This document shows, piece after piece, positions 25,240 through 33,427 of a stretch of DNA of 64,000 nt. Source of the stretch: Arthrobacter russicus (GTDB lineage Bacteria; Actinomycetota; Actinomycetes; Actinomycetales; Micrococcaceae); NCBI RefSeq assembly GCF_031454135.1, contig NZ_JAVDQF010000001.1:806001-870000 (forward strand), written 5' to 3'. Made by a program: the position numbers and the translations under genes. The notes under the pieces are model-generated. The model searched no databases, had not been told where the DNA came from, and saw only the letters and a list, made by a program, of their open reading frames with translations. Positions within the stretch are counted from its first letter, which is position 1. Each line of letters begins with the position of its first letter.

Positions 25240-26367
25240 ATGGCACTCACCCGAGGAATTTTCATTCGGAAAGACGGCAAATCGGTCACCGACCCGGCCG
25301 GCACCGATCCGCGCTCGGCCCGGAAAGCGATGAGCGGCCTGGTCGCGGGCAACGCCGACGGCGTGCCGAGGTCCGGCATCTTCCCGCAGAAAGACGTGCT
25401 GATCGTGATCGGTTCCCAGGCCGGCATGGTCTACCGGGTCAAGCCGTTCGAAGGCGCTCTGATCCGCGACGCCGCCGGTTCGGACGGCGTCGTGCTCTAC
25501 GCCAATGACGCGCTCACCGACGTCCCGACGTCGCCGGCGCCGAGCACTGGGAGCCGCTGGGACCTGGTGTATGTGCAATACCCGGAATCGACCTCGGACT
25601 CGACCAGTTCGAAACCGGTGCTGGGCGTGGTGCAGGGCACCGCTTCCGGCACCCCGAGCAAACCGTCGGCGGCCCTCCCAGCAAATTCTTATCTTCTTGC
25701 GGAATCCTTGGTCTCAGCGGGGAACAGCACAACCGTGGATGCCTCGATCAACCAGGTCTGGCGCTACACGGTTCCCCGGGGAGTGCCGATCCCGGTACGC
25801 AACCAGGCCGAACGCGATGAACTCAATGCACCCTATCCCGGTCTGCGGATCGTGGCCCTGGACCGTCCGGGCACCCCGGTGATGGTTTTTTCCGGCGGCA
25901 AGTGGCAACCGGAGATCCCGATGCCCGCCTTCGGCCACATGGGCATGACCGGAGGATTCCAGAATGTCTCAAGCCCCGATTGGACTACCTTGAAAATCGA
26001 TGCGGCCCAAGACCTGGTCGGCGGCGTCGCTTTCGATGCCGCGGCGAAAGCCTTGGTAGTCCCGGCCGCCGGCCGGTATCAGATCGTGGCCCGGTACTAC
26101 GCCACTGGAACAGGTGGCGGCAACGGCGCATTCGGCAGGGTGATGTACAACCGCAATGGAACCGTGGCCGAAGTCGAGGGCAGTTATGCCAGCTTCTGGA
26201 AAGGCAATGGAAACGACTTCATCAACGTTTCGACGCTCACCCGAAATTTCCAGACCGGGGACAAGATCTTCATGCAGATGGTCTATGCCTCGAGCAGCTG
26301 GGGAACCACCGGATACAACGGTTCCTGGCTTGAGCTGCTCTACATCGGGCCATCCACGGCGTACTGA
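25240..26367 (+). CDS. Candidate receptor-binding / tail fibre protein
   Basis: A 375-residue protein starting after AGGAGA. The first 150 residues contain the MALTRGIFIRKDGKSVTD opening seen in actinophage tail tip proteins. The last 130 residues (from about GHMGMTGGFQ) have alternating strands with Gly and aromatic residues, like a C1q/TNF-type trimeric head (GRYQIVARYYATGTGGGNG...FINVSTLTRNFQTGDKIFMQMVYAS). Such heads bind cell-surface glycans, so this gene would set target specificity. The fold is inferred from pattern only. Confidence 0.65.
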   Translation: MALTRGIFIRKDGKSVTDPAGTDPRSARKAMSGLVAGNADGVPRSGIFPQKDVLIVIGSQAGMVYRVKPFEGALIRDAAGSDGVVLYANDALTDVPTSPAPSTGSRWDLVYVQYPESTSDSTSSKPVLGVVQGTASGTPSKPSAALPANSYLLAESLVSAGNSTTVDASINQVWRYTVPRGVPIPVRNQAERDELNAPYPGLRIVALDRPGTPVMVFSGGKWQPEIPMPAFGHMGMTGGFQNVSSPDWTTLKIDAAQDLVGGVAFDAAAKALVVPAAGRYQIVARYYATGTGGGNGAFGRVMYNRNGTVAEVEGSYASFWKGNGNDFINVSTLTRNFQTGDKIFMQMVYASSSWGTTGYNGSWLELLYIGPSTAY

Positions 26368-26368
26368 G

Positions 26369-26653
26369 ATGCAACCCTGGCTTTCACTTTTCGTCGCCAC
26401 CGCGGTTCCGGCTGTGCTGACCAGCTATGTCGCTTTCTTGACCGGGCTCAGTCGGAACCGCCACGCGATGATCGACCAGTTGCAAGAAGAACGGACGCTC
26501 CGGGAGGCGCAGGTCGCGGAGCTGGAACATCGGATCGATGCTTTCTACGCGGACAAGCATGCCAGCCGGATTTACGTGGCGGCGCTGCTGGACCACATCT
26601 GGCAGCGCCAGCCTCCCCCGCCGCCGGATCCGCCGGCCGGCTACCTTCCCTGA
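26369..26653 (+). CDS. Small membrane-anchored coiled-coil protein of the tail/lysis region
   Basis: A 94-residue protein starting one base after the previous stop. It has one N-terminal membrane helix (WLSLFVATAVPAVLTSYVAF), a coiled coil (QLQEERTLREAQVAELEHRID), and a Pro-rich end (PPPPPDPPAGY). Such proteins near phage lysis genes are sometimes holin-associated or spanin-like; a function is not assigned. Confidence 0.6.
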   Translation: MQPWLSLFVATAVPAVLTSYVAFLTGLSRNRHAMIDQLQEERTLREAQVAELEHRIDAFYADKHASRIYVAALLDHIWQRQPPPPPDPPAGYLP

Positions 26654-26709
26654 TCCCTCCGATGCACCTCCGGCGGCCAAGGCCGTTCCCCGATCGAAAG
26701 GACAGTTCC

Positions 26710-27522
26710 GTGGCCTACACCCTGCAGACCCGATACAACTCCAAGAACTTCACCCCGGCGGCTCAGGTGCCGGCCGTCTTCGGAATGCCCCGGACGATCA
26801 CCGGAATCACGATCCATCATTGGGGCGCGTTCGGCCAGCAATTCGATCAGGTGCGGACCTGGCTGTGCACCAACAACGTCCCGACTTCTGCGCACTACGT
26901 CGTCCAAGCCGGACTGATCGCTTGCATCGTGGTCCCGGAAAATGCGGCTTGGCATGCCGGAACGGCACGCGGCAATGCCACCACCATCGGCATCGAATGC
27001 CGTCCGGAAGCCACGGACGGCGACTATGCCACGGTGGCCGAACTCATCGCGGAACTCCGTCGCAGCTATGGCGATTTGCGGCTCTACCGGCACTCGGAGT
27101 GGGTTCCGACGGCCTGCCCCGGGATGTGGGACTTGACCCGATTGGACCGGCTGGCCAGGAACGGGACTCCGTCCGCAGTCCCGCCGCCGGAAACCCCCCG
27201 GCCAGTCGCGCCGCCGCCTCTGGCAGCCGGCCCGATCCAGTGGCTGGTCGAGCCGGGCGAGACGCTTTCCCAGGTCGCCGCCTACTACAACGGCCCCTCG
27301 GTCGCCCAAATCGCCGCCGCGAACGGCATCGCCGATCCCGACGCCATCCAGGCCGGCCAGCTGCTCACCATTCCTGGGCCCTTGTCCTGGGTGGTCGACC
27401 CGGGCGACACCTTGAGCAGCATCGCCGGCTATTACCGGGTCAGCGTCGACTACCTCGTACGGCTCAACGGAATCGCCGATCCCGATTCGATCACCGTCGG
27501 CCAGGTACTGAAAATCCAATGA
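26710..27522 (+). CDS. N-acetylmuramoyl-L-alanine amidase with two LysM domains (endolysin-like)
   Basis: A 270-residue peptidoglycan hydrolase. The Amidase_2 domain (about residues 1-150) has ITIHHWGA with zinc ligand H36, a second His in LYRHSEW (H128) and C136. A Pro-rich linker leads to two LysM domains (178-222 and 227-270). GTG at 26710 follows AAAGGA. No signal peptide is present, so a holin would be needed for access to the wall, or it could act as part of the tail. Its C-terminal LysM repeats would keep it on the wall. Confidence 0.92.
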   Translation: MAYTLQTRYNSKNFTPAAQVPAVFGMPRTITGITIHHWGAFGQQFDQVRTWLCTNNVPTSAHYVVQAGLIACIVVPENAAWHAGTARGNATTIGIECRPEATDGDYATVAELIAELRRSYGDLRLYRHSEWVPTACPGMWDLTRLDRLARNGTPSAVPPPETPRPVAPPPLAAGPIQWLVEPGETLSQVAAYYNGPSVAQIAAANGIADPDAIQAGQLLTIPGPLSWVVDPGDTLSSIAGYYRVSVDYLVRLNGIADPDSITVGQVLKIQ

Positions 27523-27662
27523 CCAGCCAGCGTTGCGCCCTGGGCTGTTTGGTCCTGCTGGGCAGCGCAATGCTCGGACTGCTGCTGTGGACGGCGATCA
27601 GCATCCTGCACGATCTGGCCGCGGCCTTGCAACGCAGTTTGGACCTTCTGAGCGGCATTTAG
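27519..27662 (+). CDS. Small single-helix membrane protein (holin-like)
   Basis: A 47-residue protein overlapping the amidase stop (ATGA). One long hydrophobic helix ([23 protein letters not shown]) is followed by an amphipathic helix ([17 protein letters not shown]). Size, topology and position next to an amidase are typical of small holins or holin partners, though no family motif is seen. Confidence 0.6.
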   Translation: MTSQRCALGCLVLLGSAMLGLLLWTAISILHDLAAALQRSLDLLSGI

Positions 27663-27670
27663 GAGAAATC

Positions 27671-27916
27671 ATGCTCACAGTTTCCTTTTGGAAAGCGGCC
27701 TTCGAGCGAGCGGTCAAAACTGCGGCGCAAGCAGCGATCGCCCTGATCGGCACCGGTTCGGTCGGTTTCACCGATCTCAACTGGCTCCAAATCGCCTCCG
27801 TCTCCGGGGTCGCCGGAGTCGTATCCATCTTGACCTCGCTCGCCTCTGGTGCGGGCGACGGCAACCCCTCCGCCAACAACGCGGAATCCGCCGGCGGCCG
27901 TCACGCCGCCCGGTAG
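27671..27916 (+). CDS. Phage holin (r1t-type)
   Basis: An 81-residue protein with the opening [22 protein letters not shown], a second hydrophobic helix around [22 protein letters not shown], and a polar C-terminus. This matches the r1t-like phage holin family of Gram-positive phages. AGGAG precedes the ATG. It would permeabilise the membrane to release the amidase and lyse the producing cell. Confidence 0.85.
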   Translation: MLTVSFWKAAFERAVKTAAQAAIALIGTGSVGFTDLNWLQIASVSGVAGVVSILTSLASGAGDGNPSANNAESAGGRHAAR

Positions 27917-27927
27917 GCAGGAGGAAG

Positions 27928-27956
27928 GTCCCTCGCCCGGGTCACGGGCGAGGGAC
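27928..27956 (+). terminator. Hairpin at the end of the tail/lysis operon
   Basis: A perfect 11-bp stem, GTCCCTCGCCC (27928-27938) with GGGCGAGGGAC (27946-27956), lies 11 nt after the holin stop. There is no T run, so it may be a Rho-assisted or mRNA-stabilising end. Confidence 0.55.
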
Positions 27957-28031
27957 GCTCCCGCCCGGTTGGCGCGGTCCGGAAACCGAACTAGAGTTAT
28001 CACCAACGAACAGCCAAACAGTGAGGCCAGT

Positions 28032-28769
28032 ATGAAATCGCCCCGAGTCCTGATCTGCGCCACGGTCGCTGCGGCTGCCCTTTTCGCCTTGGCCGGCTGT
28101 TCCGGGAGCTCCGCCGATCCGGCTCCTAGCAGTCTCGAGACCGCCGGGACGCCCAGCCCGGCCAGTCCCACGGCCAGTGCGACACCGGCAAAGGCCTACA
28201 CGGCCGAGCAACTCTCCGCGGTGATCCCGACCATCGTCGATTCCACCGGAACGCCGTATACCCGGGTTCCCACCGAGCTCCTGGACCAAGGCCTGGCCGC
28301 GCTGAAGACCCAGATGGCAAGCATGCAAGTCGCCCCTGCCGAATGCCGAGATCTGGCCTTGCAGAACTCCAATCTTCCGGAGGGCAGCATCTTGGCCACC
28401 GGCAATTCGGCAGCAGACAAAAGCGCGCTCACGGTGCTTTCCGCCCAGGACCCCGCAGTGCTCACGAAGTATCTTGCCGACGTCGAATCGGGCAGCAAAA
28501 CTTGCAGCAACTTCACCGTGATCGCCGGCGGCCAGGAGATCAAAGCTGCGGTGACCGCCCTCGATGTGAAGACTTCGGCGGCCAAGTCCACGGCGTCGCT
28601 GGTGGTCCAGACCCTGCCTACCGGCAATACCGTGAGCATCCTCGCGGTCACCGGAGTCAAGGACAACGTATTGGTCACCGCAGCCGCTACCGGGGTCGTT
28701 CTGCAAGCCAGTGACAGCCCCGGCCTGGTGCGAGTCGTCGATGAATACTTCGCAAAGCTCGATTCCTGA
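28032..28769 (+). CDS. Putative lipoprotein with Ser/Thr/Pro linker
   Basis: A 245-residue protein with a lipoprotein signal (MKSPR..., then LFALAGCSGSS with the lipobox LAGC), a linker of Pro, Ser and Thr (about residues 25-55), and a globular domain of about 190 residues with two Cys (AECRD, KTCSN). The domain plan resembles secreted sensor domains such as those of mycobacterial PknH-like kinases. It lies between the tail locus and tmRNA, but it could be a normal chromosomal gene. Confidence 0.7.
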   Translation: MKSPRVLICATVAAAALFALAGCSGSSADPAPSSLETAGTPSPASPTASATPAKAYTAEQLSAVIPTIVDSTGTPYTRVPTELLDQGLAALKTQMASMQVAPAECRDLALQNSNLPEGSILATGNSAADKSALTVLSAQDPAVLTKYLADVESGSKTCSNFTVIAGGQEIKAAVTALDVKTSAAKSTASLVVQTLPTGNTVSILAVTGVKDNVLVTAAATGVVLQASDSPGLVRVVDEYFAKLDS

Positions 28770-28869
28770 ACCAGCGCGGATTCCGATTCGCTGGCGCATG
28801 CCGGCAGCTGCTCCGGAACGGTTCCCGACGCCCGCCCGGCTCGCGAATTCGGATTAGCGGTTCAAGCGC

Positions 28870-28917
28870 AAAAAAGACAGCCCCGGCGGGATACCAGAAG
28901 TATCCCGCCGGGGCTGT
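28870..28917 (-). terminator. Terminator of tmRNA
   Basis: A 17-bp stem (ACAGCCCCGGCGGGATA at 28877-28893 with its complement at 28901-28917) is followed, on the minus strand, by a T run (reverse of AAAAAAGA at 28870-28877). It lies just downstream of the tmRNA 3' end. The stem is symmetric enough to serve the plus-strand lipoprotein gene too. Confidence 0.9.
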
Positions 28918-28922
28918 TTCAG

Positions 28923-29287
28923 TGGAGATGGGGGGAATTGAACCCCCGTCCGATGTCGTGTTGCCAGGTCTTCTCCGGGCGCAGTTTGCGTCGGTTTTTC
29001 TCGGCCCCAGTGATCATGCAAACAAGTCACTGCCAGGCCCAGCCGTCTAAAAGTCCCCCACGTTGCAACGACAACAACGCAGAGCAGTGGCTCTCTAAAT
29101 GACGCCAAGGTCCGGGTAGAGAGCATCCCCGGTTTGACGGACCGTCAGGCTGCTTTAGGCAGCGAGAGCGAAGTCAGTGCGCTTAGAATTGGCACTTATT
29201 GGTTTGCAGACAGCGTTTACGAGATAATTCTGCATCCTCGGCCCGCTTCACCTGTCGCGACTAACATCGTCGAAACCAGTCATCCCC
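28923..29287 (-). ncRNA. ssrA: Transfer-messenger RNA (tmRNA)
   Basis: On the minus strand the RNA begins GGGGAUGACUGGUUUCGAC (29287 downward) and ends GGGGGUUCAAUUCCCCCC then AUCUCCA (28923). The 5' GGGGAUG pairs with the 3' CAUCUCC to make the acceptor stem. The tag is read as ANSKRTDFALAA followed by UAA, ending in the actinobacterial DFALAA degron. CCA is not encoded (the genome continues CUG), so it must be added. It rescues stalled ribosomes with SmpB, encoded nearby. Confidence 0.97.
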
Positions 29288-29310
29288 GTGTTCAGTTATC
29301 AAGGTGTTCC

Positions 29311-29339
29311 ATTCTACCGTATCCGGCAGACACTGACTA
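29311..29339 (-). promoter_or_regulatory. Candidate tmRNA promoter
   Basis: On the minus strand, TAGTCA (29339-29334) and TAGAAT (29316-29311) are 17 nt apart. Transcription would begin roughly 15-20 nt before the mature 5' end at 29287, leaving a leader for RNase P. The site overlaps the last codon of the GH3 gene. Confidence 0.55.
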
Positions 29340-30605
29340 CAGCAGTCCCGACTCGCTTTTTATTTCCAAGACTTTGAGCGCAGCTGCATCGACCGCGGCG
29401 GCGAAGGCCGGATCGGCGGTGGCCCGAGCCAACATGCCCTGGTACATCTGCGGCAGCAGCGCTTGATTCGTGCACAGCGCCATGGTGCCGCCCGCGGCAA
29501 TGAACCCGGCGCCGCGATCCGCCACCGGGAACGGCGAGAGTTGCACCGCATCGCAAATGTCGTCCGACACGATGATTCCGGTGAACCCGAGATCGCCGCG
29601 GAGCATGTCCTTCATCACCACCGGGGAAAAGGGCGCGATGTTCTGCGCGTCGATCGCCGGATAGTAGGCATTGGAGACCATCATCCAGCGCACGCCAGAA
29701 GCCACCGCGTCCCGGAACGGCTGCAGGTATGGATCTTGCCGCACGGTGGTTGCGTCCGTGACATTGCTGGCCACATCGGTGTTTTCGATCACCCGGCCGA
29801 GTCCCGGAAAGTGTTTGACCGTAGGCGCCACACCTGCTGCCGCAAAGCCCAGAGCCGCCGCCACACCGCGAGCCGAGACGTCGGCCGGAGTGTAACCGTA
29901 CTCTCTGCCGAAGTAGCCGATCGGCGCGTTTTGCGGCGCGAAGGCCGCCGATGGCACGGTGTCCAGAACTGGCGCGAAATTGACATTGACGCCGGCCGCC
30001 GCGAGCTGTTGGCCCCACAGCGTGGTGTTCGCCTTGATCTGTTCCGGCGAGCTTGCCGCCTGTTGGATCGCGGATGGGATTTTGCCGAACCCCGGTCCAT
30101 TCATGATTTGCACCAAGCCGCCTTCTTGGTCGGTCGCGACGAATTGCCGCACGTCCGCAGTGCTGAGCGGACCAACAGTCGCGGCGAGCTGATTCACCAC
30201 TCCGGCGACCGCGGCGGCTCCCCCGTATTCGCGTCCTTTGAGAAAGACATTTCCCACGTTCATGGTGTTCAGTGCGGCCAATACATTGGCATCCGGGCCG
30301 CCCACCGGCGAGGAAACCATCAGGATCTGACCGATTTTCTGGGACAACGTGAGCCCGGCCAGCTTCGCCTGAGCCGGCGTCGGCGGCGGGCTGGACGGCG
30401 TGGGCTGGTCCGGCGTCGGGCTGATTGTCGGGCCGCTGCTGGCACTTGGCCCGGCGCTGCTGCCGGAACCGCCGGCAGACTGGCTGCCGTCGGCCTTGGC
30501 ACTGCCGAACCAGGCCGTGGAATTCAGCCCCAAAACCAGCGCTGCGACCAGCAGCAGCAGCACGCCCGCCACCGAACCGGAAATCAACCAGGTTTTCTTA
30601 GTCAT
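29337..30605 (-). CDS. Glycoside hydrolase family 3 protein (beta-N-acetylhexosaminidase-like), membrane anchored
   Basis: A 422-residue protein with a short basic start (MTKKTW), one N-terminal membrane helix or uncleaved signal, a Ser/Pro/Gly-rich linker (about 40-80) and a GH3 catalytic domain. The KHFPGLG motif and the nucleophile Asp in GIIVSDD fit NagZ-like enzymes. The general-acid loop of NagZ normally reads DSH; here the equivalent is ENTDVAS with no His, so the mechanism or substrate may differ. An ATG 6 nt upstream (30611) is an alternative start. It overlaps ctaG. Confidence 0.88.
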   Translation of the reverse strand: MTKKTWLISGSVAGVLLLLVAALVLGLNSTAWFGSAKADGSQSAGGSGSSAGPSASSGPTISPTPDQPTPSSPPPTPAQAKLAGLTLSQKIGQILMVSSPVGGPDANVLAALNTMNVGNVFLKGREYGGAAAVAGVVNQLAATVGPLSTADVRQFVATDQEGGLVQIMNGPGFGKIPSAIQQAASSPEQIKANTTLWGQQLAAAGVNVNFAPVLDTVPSAAFAPQNAPIGYFGREYGYTPADVSARGVAAALGFAAAGVAPTVKHFPGLGRVIENTDVASNVTDATTVRQDPYLQPFRDAVASGVRWMMVSNAYYPAIDAQNIAPFSPVVMKDMLRGDLGFTGIIVSDDICDAVQLSPFPVADRGAGFIAAGGTMALCTNQALLPQMYQGMLARATADPAFAAAVDAAALKVLEIKSESGLL

Positions 30606-31494
30606 TGGCACCGCTTTCCGAACTGCTGAACCGGCGCAGGTGCGCCTGGCTCAGGGCGTCCATCTCTTCATCGCTGAGTTCATCGATCTGGGCACGTTCA
30701 CGTTTGTCGGTGCGGGCGAAGCGCAGGAACATCAAGACCAGGATCGGCAGATCCGATATTTCCGCGATGAACCAGAGCCAGTCCCCGGCCAGCTGCTGGT
30801 CACGCAACGGGTTCGGGAACCAGCCGGGATGGATCCCCGGAACCACCCCGGCGCCGTCCAGCACGGTCTCCGAGAGCCGGAGCAGGATGCCAGGAATCGC
30901 ATCGGCCAGCAGCTCGATGAAAGCGAACAGGATTTCCAAGACGATCAGGGCGCTGGTGGCTCGGGCCCCGGCTTCGGTGATCGGCAGGACCAAGAGCAAT
31001 CCGAGCAGCGGCACGGCCAAGGTGAGCGCCGCTTCCGCGGCTCCGTTCATCCGGATGGTGCCGGCAATCGGAGTGAGCAGCCCGGCGAAAAACGCCAAAC
31101 CCACCAACGGCGCTACCACTGCGTTGCCGAAGAACCTCATCGGCCAGCGGGCCCAGGAAACCAAGCGGTCACGGGCCGGTCCGGGAGCAATCGCCGCGCT
31201 CGCCAAAGCTACCGGCTTGCCCAGGGCCAGCAGCAGCGGGACCAGGAACAGCAACAAGGCCAACTTCACGGCGAAGGCCCATCGCAAGGATTCCGCGTTC
31301 ACCCCGAGAAAGCCGAAAGCGACCGTCAGGTACGAACCCAGGCCGAGGACTCCGAAGAGCAGCGTCCGGTGCCAGGGCCATTCGCCGCGCAGCCGGATCA
31401 CCCCGGTGGCGTAGAGCCCGCCGAAGAGCAGAGCGAGCGCCAAGGCCCAAGGATCCAATGCCCAGGTTCCGAAGAACTCGCCGATCGAGGGCAT
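30598..31494 (-). CDS. Cytochrome c oxidase assembly protein (CtaG/caa3-type)
   Basis: A 298-residue membrane protein of about seven helices, with the CtaG-family segments ATGVIRLRGEWPWHR, LAGDWLWFIAEISDLP and a C-terminal charged tail. It is thought to help insert copper into cytochrome oxidase. It begins directly against the smpB stop (no spacer) and its stop overlaps the GH3 start, so the three are co-transcribed. Confidence 0.85.
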   Translation of the reverse strand: MPSIGEFFGTWALDPWALALALLFGGLYATGVIRLRGEWPWHRTLLFGVLGLGSYLTVAFGFLGVNAESLRWAFAVKLALLLFLVPLLLALGKPVALASAAIAPGPARDRLVSWARWPMRFFGNAVVAPLVGLAFFAGLLTPIAGTIRMNGAAEAALTLAVPLLGLLLVLPITEAGARATSALIVLEILFAFIELLADAIPGILLRLSETVLDGAGVVPGIHPGWFPNPLRDQQLAGDWLWFIAEISDLPILVLMFLRFARTDKRERAQIDELSDEEMDALSQAHLRRFSSSESGAND

Positions 31495-31965
31495 TTAGCC
31501 CAAGTTCTTTTCGCGCATTGCACGCAGCGCCTCACGTGAGTCCTGGGCTTCGCGGAGGGCTTGACGCTTATCGTATTCGCGCTTGCCTTTGGCCAGCGCG
31601 ATCTCCACCTTCGCCTTGCCATCCAGGAAATACAGCTGCAGCGGGACAATCGTGAATCCGGCTTCCCGTGTTTTATGCGAGATTTTGGTCAATTCGGCAC
31701 GGTGCAGCAACAGCTTACGACGCCGTCGGGCACTGTGATTGGTCCAAGAACCGTTCAGGTATTCCGGAATATAGACGGCTTCCAACCACAATTCATCACC
31801 GTAAAAGGTGGCAAAGCCATCGGTCAGGTTGGCCCGGCCCTCCCGCAATGACTTAACTTCGGTGCCCATCAAGGCAAGGCCGGCTTCGAAAGTATCCCCG
31901 ATATGGTACTCATGCCGCGCCTTGCTATTGGTGGCCACTACCTTCCGGCCACTTTCCTTCGGCAC
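31495..31965 (-). CDS. smpB: tmRNA-binding protein SmpB
   Basis: A 156-residue protein with the family signatures ARHEYHIGDTFEAGLALMGTEVKSL, a central oligonucleotide-binding fold, and the basic C-terminal helix LAKGKREYDKRQALRE. It binds the tRNA-like part of tmRNA and enters the stalled ribosome's decoding site. The ssrA gene is about 2.2 kb away on the same strand, a common arrangement. Confidence 0.97.
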   Translation of the reverse strand: MPKESGRKVVATNSKARHEYHIGDTFEAGLALMGTEVKSLREGRANLTDGFATFYGDELWLEAVYIPEYLNGSWTNHSARRRRKLLLHRAELTKISHKTREAGFTIVPLQLYFLDGKAKVEIALAKGKREYDKRQALREAQDSREALRAMREKNLG

Positions 31966-32013
31966 AGCAGTCTCCTCTATCGTTTTGGCAGATGATCCAT
32001 CTTACTCCTGGAA

Positions 32014-33405
32014 TCAGAGCAAGCCAGCCGGGTTCACCGGAGAGCCATTGAGCCAGGTCTCGAAGTGGGCGTGGCAACCCGTGGAGTTTCCGGTGCTGCC
32101 GGTGTAGGCGATGACCTGCCCCTGGCTCACCGACTGGCCCACCGAAACCGCCACCGAGGTGTTGTGGTAGAACACCGTGGTGAGCGCATTGCCTTGGATC
32201 ACGCCGTTGGAAAGCATCACGGTGTTTCCGCCACCGTTGTTGAGCCAGCCGGCAACCGAGACCTTGCCCGAGGCCGGGGCCCGCACCGGGGTGCCACAGG
32301 AGACTCCGTAGTCGATTCCGGTGTGCAGGTAGGATCCGGTGCCGTTGAAGTCGATGGTTCCCGGCGGCACTGCACGCCAGCCCCAACCGGAGGTTATCGG
32401 CGCACCGGCGAAGGGCGAAAGCAGGCCGAAGGCCGAAGGGTTCCCGGGCGGCGGCGGCGTCCAGTTGTTGTTTCCTTGGTTTTTGGCCGCCTCGCGGGCC
32501 GCCGCCTCGGCGGCGGCGATCTCCTGCCGTTGCCGTTCTGCGATTTGGGCGGCCACATTGTCCTGCTCGGTCTTCACCGCGGCGAGCTTGGCCTGGATCT
32601 CGGGCTTTTTCGCGTTCAACTCATTGCTCAATGCGGTGGTATCGACCACCAGCTTGTCCAACTCGGCCTTTTTGGCGGCTGCTTCGTCCTGGGCAGCCTT
32701 TTCCGCGGCCAACGCAGCATCGGCTTTGGCTTTCAAATCGGTGATCTCGGCCTCGACCGCGATCAACCGGGCCTGCGAGTTGAGGTTCGTGGCGCTTTGC
32801 TGATTGAGTTTGTCCAAAGCCGCGTACTTGCTCCGCAAAACCTGGTCGGCCATGCTCAGATTGCTGGCAATCTGATTGAGATCGGTACCGAGCAGCATTG
32901 AGATGTTCTCGGCCACACCGCCGGATTTGTAGGATTGCGCGGCAATCCTGCCGATCGCCACCTTGGACGCATCGGTCTGCTCTTTGTCGGCGGCGATCTG
33001 CGCTGCGATTTTGTCCCGGCTCTGTTGTGCCAAATCGACCCGGGCCGCCAACGATTGGACTTGCGCAGTCGCCGCGCCCACCCGGCCCTGGGCATCTGCC
33101 AGTGCCTGCTGCGCCCCGGGCAGCATGCCGGAGAACAAGGTCAGGTCTGCCGCCGACTTGGCAATTCCGGCGTCCACGAATTCGAGCGAAGCCTGGACGT
33201 CGGCAGCCTGCTGCTTCAGCTGGTTTGCCTGGTCATCGAGGTTGTCCGCGTAGGCCGCAGAGGGCACGGAGAAAGCCGGGATCAGGATGCCCAACACCAG
33301 ACCCGCAGCCGCCAGGACGCTGATTCCTTTACGCAGGGCATGCGTCGTGCGGGTCTCCTCGGGTGCCATGTCCAACACTTTTGCCTTCATCGTCAGTCTC
33401 TCCAT
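32014..33405 (-). CDS. Secreted M23 (LytM) peptidase with long coiled coil, FtsEX partner
   Basis: A 463-residue protein with an N-terminal signal (about 26-53, ending SAAYA), a long coiled coil (about 55-320, Ala/Gln/Lys-rich heptads), a Pro/Asn linker and a C-terminal M23 domain with HTGIDY and CHAHFE zinc motifs. The plan matches EnvC/RipC-type hydrolases activated through FtsEX. It follows ftsX by 22 nt on the same strand. The start at 33405 or the in-frame ATG at 33390 (better signal start) are both possible. Confidence 0.9.
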   Translation of the reverse strand: MERLTMKAKVLDMAPEETRTTHALRKGISVLAAAGLVLGILIPAFSVPSAAYADNLDDQANQLKQQAADVQASLEFVDAGIAKSAADLTLFSGMLPGAQQALADAQGRVGAATAQVQSLAARVDLAQQSRDKIAAQIAADKEQTDASKVAIGRIAAQSYKSGGVAENISMLLGTDLNQIASNLSMADQVLRSKYAALDKLNQQSATNLNSQARLIAVEAEITDLKAKADAALAAEKAAQDEAAAKKAELDKLVVDTTALSNELNAKKPEIQAKLAAVKTEQDNVAAQIAERQRQEIAAAEAAAREAAKNQGNNNWTPPPPGNPSAFGLLSPFAGAPITSGWGWRAVPPGTIDFNGTGSYLHTGIDYGVSCGTPVRAPASGKVSVAGWLNNGGGNTVMLSNGVIQGNALTTVFYHNTSVAVSVGQSVSQGQVIAYTGSTGNSTGCHAHFETWLNGSPVNPAGLL

Positions 33406-33427
33406 GTGGTCGCCGTCTCAGTCTAGA

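Noticed and set aside
16700-28923. Attachment-site repeats derived from the tmRNA 3' end flanking the tail locus
   Set aside because: No matching copy of the tmRNA terminus was found near the left side by eye; a computed repeat search would be needed.
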